This document shows, one piece after another, positions 24,865-32,700 of a stretch of DNA of 34,288 nucleotides. Made by a program: the position numbers and the translations under genes. The notes under the pieces are model-generated. The model had not been told where the DNA came from. It was given only the letters and a program-made list of their open reading frames with translations, and did no database searches. How positions within the stretch are numbered: position 1 is the stretch's first letter; each line of letters starts with the position of its first letter. Source of the DNA: Prevotella sp. (GTDB lineage Bacteria; Bacteroidota; Bacteroidia; Bacteroidales; Dysgonomonadaceae); assembly GCA_031285905.1 (NCBI GenBank), contig JAITVH010000090.1, positions 1 through 34,288 of the forward strand, written 5' to 3'.

Positions 24865-25770
24865 CTACTCTATTCTGTACAATCTTTCATGAACAGTAAT
24901 CCACTCGCTGTCTGAAGCCCGGCGATATTTATAATTTATCGTGATCAGCTTTTCTTCGGGATCGTATGTACAGTCTTCCAGCTGCTCTACTTTAATTGTC
25001 CTGTATGGCCTTAAAGTGACTTTATTATCGTCATGGATAGTCAACACTATTGTAGATCTTTCGATAGTAGCCAGATCAGTAGAGTAATTCAGATTTTCGG
25101 GAAATATACGCACTTCATTCTTCGACAGCGGAGCTAACTCTTTATTCGTGGTAATATTGGAAGCCATCGATGCGCTCTCAGGCTGTCTTGTTCCACGCAT
25201 TTTATATGTTCTCGACTTCACCGAAGAATATTTGTTTTCCAGCTTTATCTCATATAAAACGAAATTTTTCTCCTCGTTTATTTCAACCCCTTCTACCGAC
25301 TGGATACGTAAAGGCAACATGTAAGTAGTATCAGGCGATAACCCGTTTGCGTCTACTTGTATCGGAACATAAGTAGTCGCCGAGAGCTGTCCTGCCCTGA
25401 GTATAATATCAAACGAAGGTAACACATAGCGTTCAGGCTTTAGCATCTGTGCATATTTGCCATACTCTTCACCGAAATACCGGTAATTGTATGACTCAAG
25501 CTGGCCGATAGCATCCTCATCCATCACAAGCTTTACCAATACATCATTGTCCAGTGGCATAGATCCTCCACTGCCTACGGTAATATAGCCTGTAGTCAAC
25601 GAGTCGTTGAGAGCATGGGGATAACTGAATATATTGTTATCGCCACTCTTCAGGTAGATGATTTTTTTGTAATGCTCTTCATTCAGAAGATCTTCTTCGC
25701 AGGATGCGAATTGGATAAACATTACGCCTACCAGTAAATATTTTAATATAGATTTCATATTTTTCATCAT
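24865..25770 (-). CDS. DUF1735/DUF4361-type surface substrate-binding lipoprotein
   Basis: A 301-residue lipoprotein with signal ending FASC (Cys24) and then EEDLLNEEHY, an acidic surface-export-like start. Starts at residues 2 or 5 are also possible. The N-terminal half (about 30-180) is DUF1735-like: KKIIYLKSGDNNIFSY, a VLVKLVMDED strand, LKPERYVLP, AGQLSATTYVPIQVD and TYMLPLRIQSV. The C-terminal half (about 195-301) resembles DUF4361 and ends with an INYKYRRAS stretch. Proteins of this type occupy the position of surface glycan-binding proteins directly downstream of susD. The gap to the SusD gene is 15 bp, so it is part of the same transcript. Confidence 0.8.
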   Translation of the reverse strand: MMKNMKSILKYLLVGVMFIQFASCEEDLLNEEHYKKIIYLKSGDNNIFSYPHALNDSLTTGYITVGSGGSMPLDNDVLVKLVMDEDAIGQLESYNYRYFGEEYGKYAQMLKPERYVLPSFDIILRAGQLSATTYVPIQVDANGLSPDTTYMLPLRIQSVEGVEINEEKNFVLYEIKLENKYSSVKSRTYKMRGTRQPESASMASNITTNKELAPLSKNEVRIFPENLNYSTDLATIERSTIVLTIHDDNKVTLRPYRTIKVEQLEDCTYDPEEKLITINYKYRRASDSEWITVHERLYRIE

Positions 25771-25785
25771 AAGAATGTATTTATA

Positions 25786-27774
25786 TTAGTTTTCCCAGCC
25801 CGGATTCTGATCCAGCGTTAACACCCTTTTTATTTCCTGCCTGTCGATAGGAAGTAAGATCATCTTGTCTTTGAAAACCCGGTTACGTACGGTACTGTAA
25901 TTACAGATCACCCTGTTGTAATAGCCACCTCTTTCGGTCTTATCGGTATCCATACCCATGATAGGTTTAGCTTCTTCTTCTTTTACGATACCCCAGCGGC
26001 GTACATCATAATAGCGCAGGCCTTCGTGCAGGAATTCTACCATACGTTCTACCTTCAGCGCTTCAAAGAATGCATCGGCATTGTTCAATTGATTCTCAGT
26101 AAGCCCCGGAAGACCGCTTCTGTAACGTACCTGATTAAACGCTTTGCGAATCTCGTCTTTGTCACGGGTAAATGTGTACTCCGTTTCACCTATAGAGACA
26201 GTGTGGCTTTGAGTGAGGTTGTTGAGGCATTCTGCATACATCAGCAATATATCGGCATACCTTACGATCGGGAACGATTTACTTAAGACAGCCGAGTTGG
26301 TTCCTGACCATGCATCATCCTGATGGATATACTTTTTAGGTACATATCCGGTAATAGGGTAGTTACGTTTATCACCCTGTGTTGCCGCACTTGAACCGGA
26401 GTTACCATCTTTGGAATAAAATGCCTGTTGCATAAATTTACCATTCTCCGTGGTAGAGTTCATAGGCCACAGACAACCACTGAATCCTATACTGGCATAG
26501 AAACGAGGCTCTCTGTTGAGATACATATTATTCACATTTGGCCTGATTGTATATCCAGAGAATGCCCTATCGGTAGTTGTAAATCCTTCTTCGGTATATG
26601 GATATAAATCACTTGAATTATTGATGTCATATCCATCTATCATCTTATAATTGTCGATGATTTTCTGAGGAATACTCATACAGTTCCATCCTCCAAACTG
26701 AGCCGGGAATGCAAGGTCTGTACCGTCTCTTACAGCGCCGGAGTTCTTACCGAATACATACTCTGTGTTTTTGAATCCTAAGGTTTCGCCGTTGAACATC
26801 TCGGCATAAGAGCGGTAATGATCGATCCCTGCTGCGCCTTCCGGCCAATCTTTATAATAGTTCTGGTCATATGTTATCCCTAATGGCAACTCGGGAGTAT
26901 CTTCTCTTTTTTCGATGGTATGTAATGAATAGTTCATTTCCATCACCCGCTTACATGCAGCGGCGGCAACTGCCCATTTCTTCTCGTCATATTCCTGTGA
27001 AACATAATATACGCCGTCCGATTTGCGCTTAAAGTTAGAGAAATATGTTCTGGACGCTTGCCCTCCGTTATATAACGGGCTGGCGGCATATACCCTTACA
27101 CGTGCGATAAGCCCGTAAGCAGCGCCTTTAGTCGGGCGTCCGAATACATTGATAGGAACTACAGGCGGAATATAGGATGCCGCGGTTTCCAGTTCGTTGC
27201 ATATATATTCCACGCTTTCATCGTACGTTGAACGGTATTTCTGATAGGCTTCAGGATCAAGGTTTGTGGCATATACTTCATCGCCTGCATTCAATATTGG
27301 GCCGTAGCTCATCAACAGGAAATAATAAGCATATCCTCTGAGGAAATGTGCATATCCTACAATCTCGCGTTTGTCCTGAGCTGTCAGGTCTTTACATTCA
27401 TCGATGCGGGTAAAGATAGTGTTGGCTTTGCGTATTACCTGATACATGGCCGTCCATATATTCATAGAACCCATGTTGTCGGCTGTAATCTCATCGATTG
27501 GTAAACGTTGGGGATAATAAGAAGATTCCCACATGGTAAAACCTTCATCGCTACCCATAATACTCGGGTAATAGCCATGTTTGAATATATTGCTTTCGTC
27601 AGGCAACAAGGCGGCAGCTCCCCACAGGAACTTTTCGACATTCACTTTTTTATGGAATACAGAGTCTATATTCAGTGTGTCTTCAAAGTAGTCGCTTACA
27701 TCCAGATAGTTGCAGGATGTCATCATCAGGAGTGATGATATGGCGGCGACAATAAAAAACTTTATCTTCTTCAT
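25786..27774 (-). CDS. SusD/RagB-family substrate-binding outer-membrane lipoprotein
   Basis: A 662-residue SusD homologue, the lid that captures substrate above its SusC pore. The signal ends MMTSC (Cys21). Typical SusD features are the CNYLDVSDYFED start, the TPR-like helices (YAHFLRGYAYYFLLMSYGP, then AYGLIARVRVYAASP), a NYPITGYVPKKYIH stretch, the PIVRYADILLMYAECLN helix and the C-terminal MVEFLHEGLRYYDVRRWG and LLPIDRQEI. Length is a little above average for the family. It starts 16 bp after SusC, as expected for an obligate pair. Ligand specificity cannot be derived from sequence. Confidence 0.95.
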   Translation of the reverse strand: MKKIKFFIVAAISSLLMMTSCNYLDVSDYFEDTLNIDSVFHKKVNVEKFLWGAAALLPDESNIFKHGYYPSIMGSDEGFTMWESSYYPQRLPIDEITADNMGSMNIWTAMYQVIRKANTIFTRIDECKDLTAQDKREIVGYAHFLRGYAYYFLLMSYGPILNAGDEVYATNLDPEAYQKYRSTYDESVEYICNELETAASYIPPVVPINVFGRPTKGAAYGLIARVRVYAASPLYNGGQASRTYFSNFKRKSDGVYYVSQEYDEKKWAVAAAACKRVMEMNYSLHTIEKREDTPELPLGITYDQNYYKDWPEGAAGIDHYRSYAEMFNGETLGFKNTEYVFGKNSGAVRDGTDLAFPAQFGGWNCMSIPQKIIDNYKMIDGYDINNSSDLYPYTEEGFTTTDRAFSGYTIRPNVNNMYLNREPRFYASIGFSGCLWPMNSTTENGKFMQQAFYSKDGNSGSSAATQGDKRNYPITGYVPKKYIHQDDAWSGTNSAVLSKSFPIVRYADILLMYAECLNNLTQSHTVSIGETEYTFTRDKDEIRKAFNQVRYRSGLPGLTENQLNNADAFFEALKVERMVEFLHEGLRYYDVRRWGIVKEEEAKPIMGMDTDKTERGGYYNRVICNYSTVRNRVFKDKMILLPIDRQEIKRVLTLDQNPGWEN

Positions 27775-27790
27775 ATTTCAAATTCTTTCA

Positions 27791-30700
27791 TTAAAAGTTA
27801 AGGTACAATTGTAGTGTAAAGGTCATAGGGATAGGATATTTATAACCATTATCTTTTGCCTGTTCAGGATCCCATATCTTTACTGTATCCCATACATACA
27901 GGTTGCGTCCGACAAACTGCACATCGATTGAGTTTAAGCTAAGTATCCTTTTCAGCGCAGCCAGCCTCAGGTTGTAGTTAAGCGTCACTTCCTCAAGTCT
28001 CAGATACCTGCTGTTTCCCAGCCAGAAAGAAGAGTATTTATCATTGTTCTCGTTAGGCCCATAAGTTAGGCGCGGGAACAGTACATCTTCTCTTTCGGTA
28101 GAAGGGTCACCCGAATACCATGCCGGAGTCCAGCGATTTTGTTGCTCGTTGGCTATAGCCAGTACATTACCGGTATTAGATCCGTAAAACGGTAAATATC
28201 CATCACCTTTAGAGTGCTTAAAGAAATCAGTATTTCCTGTTCCTTTAAACAATACGCCGAATGTGAAGGCCTTATATCTTCCTTCCAGCCCGAATCCGTA
28301 CATCAAACGAGGGAACGGGGAATACGAAAGAGGAACCATATCATCGGTGTCGATTTTACCATCGCCATTGATGTCTTTATATTTGATATCTCCCGGGCGT
28401 ACATTTCCAAACTGGGTAGGACTGCTAAGTACATCCTGATCGTCTTTGAACAAACCGATAGCCTTATATCCCCGAAGTACGTTATATGGCTTGTCGATAT
28501 AGGACAGATAATCATATTTCTGATAAGGCTGTTCCCATGATTTGATCTTATTGGTAGAATAAGTGAAGTTACCACGTACAGTGAAAGAGAGGTCTTTACT
28601 GAAATCTTGCCTGTAGCTCAGATTTCCGTCAGCACCATAACTTACCATCGAACCCACATTACCGTAAGGCATGCTCATTGATCCTACCCATGTAGGCAAC
28701 TGCGTACGTTTTTGGAATATACCATCCCTCTTGTCGTGGAATGCATCGACTACAAATTCCAGTTTGTCATTGAACAACTTACCTTCTATACCCACATCGG
28801 CTTTTTTCGATACTTCCCATTTCAGGTTATCGGCTCCTACCACTGTTTCTATAAGGCCCGAACCGCCCCATCCTCCGGCTGCATTGCTATTAATAATGGT
28901 AAGGTATGGGAAACGGTCGTCGGCAATACGGTCGTTACCTACAGTTCCGTATGATCCGCGAATCTTCAGGAAACTGAGGAAAGGAAGGTTGTCCTTAGTC
29001 CATTCATACTGTGTAGGTATCCAGCCTAAGGCTACGGATGGGAAGAAACCGAATTGTTCGCCTTTCTTGAAGTTTTCGGAACCGGTGTAACCGAAGTTAA
29101 CATCCAGCATATAGGTGTCCTGGAAACCATAAGTAAGACGGGCTGATATCCCCTGATATTTTTTCGGTATAGCGCTCATACTGGTTTTGTATGTTGTCCA
29201 TTTTTCGCTACTCATATAGTAGTATAGTAGCCCACCGAAGCGGTGTTTTTCGTCCACTACTTTGTCATAATTCACTGTTCCTTCGAAGAAATATTTCCGC
29301 CATTGCGATTCCGATGATGTATATTGCGCATCGTATGCGGTAACACGTTTGATCATTACCAGGTCGCCATCCGGTGTGCGGCGTGTGGAATTATACAGAT
29401 CCGGCATTTTGTGACGTCTTTCATCAAAATACGACTGATTGTCGAAAGCTCCCTGTACCCTGGCCTTCAGCCCCTTGGTTATAAAGTTCAGGTCTTGAGA
29501 CACGGCTAAAGTTGCCATATTCTTATAAGTCTCTTTGGTTGACATACCTGTATGGTTGAGCAGGATATACGGCGATACCAGGTCACCTACACCATATGCC
29601 GGCAATAGTCCGTTTGAGTACTGAGTTGGAACTGTCAACGGGGTAAGTTTAGCCTGCGATGACCAAAGCTGATCTGTATCCATCGCACCCGGCAGATTGT
29701 TGATCGAAATATAACCGTCCAATCCCAGATAGAGTTGGGTAGTCTTGGTCAGGTTGATATCCAGATTCGTACGGTAGTTGTATGTATTGTACCCTACATT
29801 CTTCCGGTATTTACTCGATTTGTCCTGCTTATATGCAGCCGACTCCTGAGACATACCGAGGCTCAGGAAATACTTGGCTACCGATCCGCCTCCACGGGCG
29901 CTAATGTATTGCGTATTTTGCCACGAAGTCTTGTTGAGTATCTCGTCTCTCCAATTCACGTTAGGAAACAGGTCGGGATCGAGTCCGTATTTTATCATTT
30001 CGAGCTGAACATCGGAATAACGTGCCTGATTACCCGAAACGATGGAAGCTTCGTTTGCCAGCTTGGCATAATCGTAAGCATCGAGGAAATCGGGCATCCT
30101 TTGCAGAACCGATAGCTTGAGGTTCGACCTTACGGTAATTGATAATTTATCTTCCACTCCTCTCTTGGTAGTGATCAGTACCACACCGTTTGCCCCGCGT
30201 ACACCATATACGGCAGTAGCCGAAGCGTCTTTCAGTATAGAGAAAGACTCTATGTCGGCAGGGTCTACCTGGCTCAGGCTGCCTTCCAGTCCATCGATAA
30301 GTACCAGTGCAGAGCTGTTGGCTCCGAATGTACCGATACCGCGTACCCAGAACTCAGAGATGTTTTTGCCGGGTTCACCACTGGATTGCATGGAGATCAC
30401 ACCCGCAACACGTCCTCCCAGCATATTGTTGATGGACGTGGCCGGAACCTGCAACTGGCTGACATCTACCGAGGTAATGGCTCCCACTACGCTGACTTTG
30501 CGTTGCTGGCCCATACCTACGATCACCATTTCATCCAGTTGGTGCGATGTAGGTTTCATCTGCACTTTCATATCTTTCTCCGATTTAGTTACCAGATACT
30601 CGATAGGTTCATAACCAATGTATGTGAACACGAGCATATCGCCCCTGTCGGCCTTCACCGAGAATTTACCGTTGTCGTCGGTCATCCAGCCCGTACCGGG

Positions 30701-30883
30701 ACGGTCTTTGAGGTAGATAGCCAGCCCGACAAGCGTTTCACCGAATTCGTCATATACCGTTCCTTCGAGTGCGAGGGAGGCATTGTCTTGTGTATATGCT
30801 GTGCCGGACAGGCAAAGCATCAGCAAGCCTATTAATACCTGCCTGATACACCAATAGTTTTTTGTGGTTTTATTGTTTCTCAT
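27791..30883 (-). CDS. SusC/RagA-family TonB-dependent outer-membrane transporter
   Basis: A 1030-residue SusC homologue. After the signal peptide (ending about AYTQ) come a CarboxypepD_reg-like domain (about 37-112, LEGTVYDEFGETLVGLAIYL), the Bacteroidota junction DEMVIVGMGQQRKVSVVGAI, a plug domain (about 120-245, with VRGIGTFGANSSALVLIDG, ILKDASATAVYGVRG and NGVVLITTKRG) and a large barrel ending in PIPMTFTLQLYLNF. There is no N-terminal STN domain, so direct control by a FecR/FecI-type anti-sigma pair is unlikely. Its start is four bases after the NHL lipoprotein stop, implying translational coupling, and SusD follows. It should import the captured product using TonB energy. Confidence 0.95.
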   Translation of the reverse strand: MRNNKTTKNYWCIRQVLIGLLMLCLSGTAYTQDNASLALEGTVYDEFGETLVGLAIYLKDRPGTGWMTDDNGKFSVKADRGDMLVFTYIGYEPIEYLVTKSEKDMKVQMKPTSHQLDEMVIVGMGQQRKVSVVGAITSVDVSQLQVPATSINNMLGGRVAGVISMQSSGEPGKNISEFWVRGIGTFGANSSALVLIDGLEGSLSQVDPADIESFSILKDASATAVYGVRGANGVVLITTKRGVEDKLSITVRSNLKLSVLQRMPDFLDAYDYAKLANEASIVSGNQARYSDVQLEMIKYGLDPDLFPNVNWRDEILNKTSWQNTQYISARGGGSVAKYFLSLGMSQESAAYKQDKSSKYRKNVGYNTYNYRTNLDINLTKTTQLYLGLDGYISINNLPGAMDTDQLWSSQAKLTPLTVPTQYSNGLLPAYGVGDLVSPYILLNHTGMSTKETYKNMATLAVSQDLNFITKGLKARVQGAFDNQSYFDERRHKMPDLYNSTRRTPDGDLVMIKRVTAYDAQYTSSESQWRKYFFEGTVNYDKVVDEKHRFGGLLYYYMSSEKWTTYKTSMSAIPKKYQGISARLTYGFQDTYMLDVNFGYTGSENFKKGEQFGFFPSVALGWIPTQYEWTKDNLPFLSFLKIRGSYGTVGNDRIADDRFPYLTIINSNAAGGWGGSGLIETVVGADNLKWEVSKKADVGIEGKLFNDKLEFVVDAFHDKRDGIFQKRTQLPTWVGSMSMPYGNVGSMVSYGADGNLSYRQDFSKDLSFTVRGNFTYSTNKIKSWEQPYQKYDYLSYIDKPYNVLRGYKAIGLFKDDQDVLSSPTQFGNVRPGDIKYKDINGDGKIDTDDMVPLSYSPFPRLMYGFGLEGRYKAFTFGVLFKGTGNTDFFKHSKGDGYLPFYGSNTGNVLAIANEQQNRWTPAWYSGDPSTEREDVLFPRLTYGPNENNDKYSSFWLGNSRYLRLEEVTLNYNLRLAALKRILSLNSIDVQFVGRNLYVWDTVKIWDPEQAKDNGYKYPIPMTFTLQLYLNF

Positions 30884-30887
30884 AGTC

Positions 30888-32210
30888 TTATTGAATAGTT
30901 AACTTACGAACACAGTAATTATAATAGTCTGCGATATAGAGTGTACCATCGATGTCTATTTTCATTCCCCAGAAACGGTTAAATAAAGCGACTTCGGGAT
31001 CGCCATCCAGGTAACCACTGGTTCCCGGTATTCCGGCTATGGTTGATACAATCCCTTCAGGTGATATTCTTCTGACGCAATAGTTGTCTGTATCACCTAC
31101 ATAGAGATTGCCATCTGCATCAAAGCAAATCTGACAAGGATTACTAAATTCAGCCTCATCTTTATTCCCGTCCAGATGTCCTTTTATTCCCGATCCGGCA
31201 TAGACTTCATATTCCAGTGTGTTCATATCCATGCGGTAAATACGGTCAGTACCAGGGATTGGGCCGTCATTTGGATCCATTGAAGACGGATTGACAAAAT
31301 AAAGCATATGTTTTTCGGTCGGATGAAAACATAAATAAACCTGGATTACTCCTTGAAGATATTCTTTTAGTATATCTTTTTTTACCAGTGACACGACACG
31401 GGTTTTAGGATCTATTTTTACTAATTCTCCCTTTTTGGTAATACTATAGAGCATACCATCCAATTCGCTCATGGTAAATGAATATTTCCCTTCAAAGTCG
31501 ATTTCATCCCCCTGCCTGATAGTCGGGTTTATGCGCCGTGGTGTCCATTGCTGTTCGGGATCGAACTCCAGATAATAAGGAGCTCTATCCATTGGAAAAT
31601 AGACTACTTCTCCATTTCCATCGGTACATCCTGAAAGAATATGGCCAGATGTACCTTTGTATAGAGTTGTTACCAGATTCTTTTCTTCACTCATCATACG
31701 TGCCGTACGTTCGTATTCTCCTACGAAAATATTTTTCTCCTTATCTACTGCCAGATAGTAAGGCTTCCAAAATCGGGCATCAGCTAATGTCCCGTCAAGA
31801 CTTTGCTTATCCTCCGGTGTCCCGGCAATAGTATAAACCTGTACCAATGTTTGATAGTAGAATTTATTATCATATACCAGCGAATCCTTACCTACTACTA
31901 CAGATATATCACAGGTATCGCCCGGAAGTTTAGGAGTGAGTACATAGGCGAGGTCGCCAATGGTACGGATCACTTTCGCCCGTTTTTTATTAAAGTACAC
32001 TTTCAGGGAATCGGCATTTGTGCCAAAATTTGCCCCTTTGATAATTACCTGCGAAGCCATCCCGCCTGTTTCGGGGATAAAGCCTGTCAACTGAACCGGT
32101 TTGGTCGGGTCGTAAGGTTTTTCTTCCACCTCAGTTCCCGAGTCGCTATCACTACACGACACCAGCCCAATCAAGAAAAATGCAGCGAAAACAACTAAAA
32201 ATTTTCTCAT
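30888..32210 (-). CDS. IPT/TIG plus NHL-repeat (six-bladed propeller-like) lipoprotein
   Basis: A 440-residue lipoprotein: signal ending GLVSC (Cys19), followed by SDSDSGTEVEE. Residues about 40-118 are an IPT/TIG domain (GFIPETGGMASQVIIKGANF, VYFNKKRAKV). Residues about 125-440 hold NHL-type repeats, seen in VYTIAGTPEDKQSLDG, ARFWKPYYLAVDKEKNIFVG, FSNPCQICFDADGNLYVGD, CVRRISPEGIVSTIAGIPGT and GMKIDIDGTLYIADYYNYCV. IPT-NHL lipoproteins occur next to SusCD pairs in Bacteroidota, where a surface binding role is assumed rather than proven. It is the first gene of the tight operon; SusC starts four bases after its stop. Confidence 0.88.
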   Translation of the reverse strand: MRKFLVVFAAFFLIGLVSCSDSDSGTEVEEKPYDPTKPVQLTGFIPETGGMASQVIIKGANFGTNADSLKVYFNKKRAKVIRTIGDLAYVLTPKLPGDTCDISVVVGKDSLVYDNKFYYQTLVQVYTIAGTPEDKQSLDGTLADARFWKPYYLAVDKEKNIFVGEYERTARMMSEEKNLVTTLYKGTSGHILSGCTDGNGEVVYFPMDRAPYYLEFDPEQQWTPRRINPTIRQGDEIDFEGKYSFTMSELDGMLYSITKKGELVKIDPKTRVVSLVKKDILKEYLQGVIQVYLCFHPTEKHMLYFVNPSSMDPNDGPIPGTDRIYRMDMNTLEYEVYAGSGIKGHLDGNKDEAEFSNPCQICFDADGNLYVGDTDNYCVRRISPEGIVSTIAGIPGTSGYLDGDPEVALFNRFWGMKIDIDGTLYIADYYNYCVRKLTIQ

Positions 32211-32272
32211 TTTCTCATAGATTTTTAATTAGACATATTGTTTTAATTATTCAAATAATCCATTATTCCATT

Positions 32273-32335
32273 TTATGGGATTCTCTTTATTCCCAATAAG
32301 AACAGCGTGGATAGGATAAAAAATAAATTCTTCAT
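32273..32335 (-). CDS. Possible 20-residue signal-peptide-like micro-ORF
   Basis: ATG at 32335 encodes MKNLFFILSTLFLLGIKRIP and then TAA. It looks like a lipoprotein or Sec signal peptide (MKN, hydrophobic core, small residues) with nothing after it. It could be a remnant of a truncated lipoprotein gene, a small membrane peptide or chance. It ends 62 bases upstream of the NHL lipoprotein start. A preceding short frame (32348-32425) in the repeat copy is even less certain. Confidence 0.25.
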   Translation of the reverse strand: MKNLFFILSTLFLLGIKRIP

Positions 32336-32403
32336 AATCACAGTATTTTAAGATTCATAATCGATGGACTTCTCCATCCTTATTTTGTTGTTCGGTTTCT
32401 TCC

Positions 32404-32508
32404 ATTCAAAGCATAGCACAGCCATAGAGGTTATTTTTGTTAATAGCCAATAATGTTTATTTTTGTTGATAAACAGTTAGTTATCCTGGAATAATGGTTT
32501 TCCCCGTA
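32404..32508 (-). repeat. Degenerate ~105 bp direct repeat, copy 1
   Basis: Read on the minus strand it shares with copy 2 (32586-32697) the blocks GGAAA-CC, CAGGATAA, ATTGGCTA and CCTCTATGGCTGTGCTATGC (one mismatch in the last 20 bases). The spacing is similar in both, with substitutions and small indels between blocks. Confidence 0.6.
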
Positions 32509-32585
32509 TCGTTCTCAATTGTTAAGTTTTCATAGCAGCATCGTTTTTATTGTTATTCTTTCAGTTTATATCGTTATTTACTTTC

Positions 32586-32697
32586 GTTCAGGGCATAGCA
32601 TAGCCATAGAGGCTTTTTTCGTCATTAGCCAATTACATTGTTTTACCTTTTTTGATTAGCAGGGTATTATCCTGATCTGGCGCTAGGCTTTCCTGTC
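32586..32697 (-). repeat. Degenerate ~110 bp direct repeat, copy 2
   Basis: This begins (minus strand) within a few bases of the SusD_2 stop codon and carries CAGGATAA, ATTGGCTA and CCTCTATGGCTATGCTATGC in the same order as copy 1. Being placed right after a gene end, it may be a 3'-UTR or intercistronic RNA element. It is not CRISPR-like: there are only two long divergent copies. Confidence 0.6.
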
Positions 32698-32700
32698 GTT

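Larger units (their letters stand above)
32211..32700. other. 490 bp spacer with two degenerate direct repeats and a micro-ORF
   Basis: This lies between the SusD_2-type gene and the NHL lipoprotein gene, both on the minus strand. It contains two related ~105 bp segments (32404-32508 and 32586-32697) and a 20-codon signal-peptide-like ORF (32273-32335). No exact TAnnTTTG box was found on the minus strand; the nearest is TATGCTTTG at 32407-32415, with one extra spacer base. The promoter of the NHL-SusC-SusD operon probably lies here, but I cannot place it. Confidence 0.6.

Noticed and set aside
32348..32425. 25-codon frame beginning MAVLCFEWKK in repeat copy 1
   Set aside because: The matching frame in copy 2 stops after nine codons, so the coding potential is not conserved between copies.
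32404..32697. Possible CRISPR remnant
   Set aside because: There are just two long, diverged copies with no unique spacers of constant size and no cas genes nearby.
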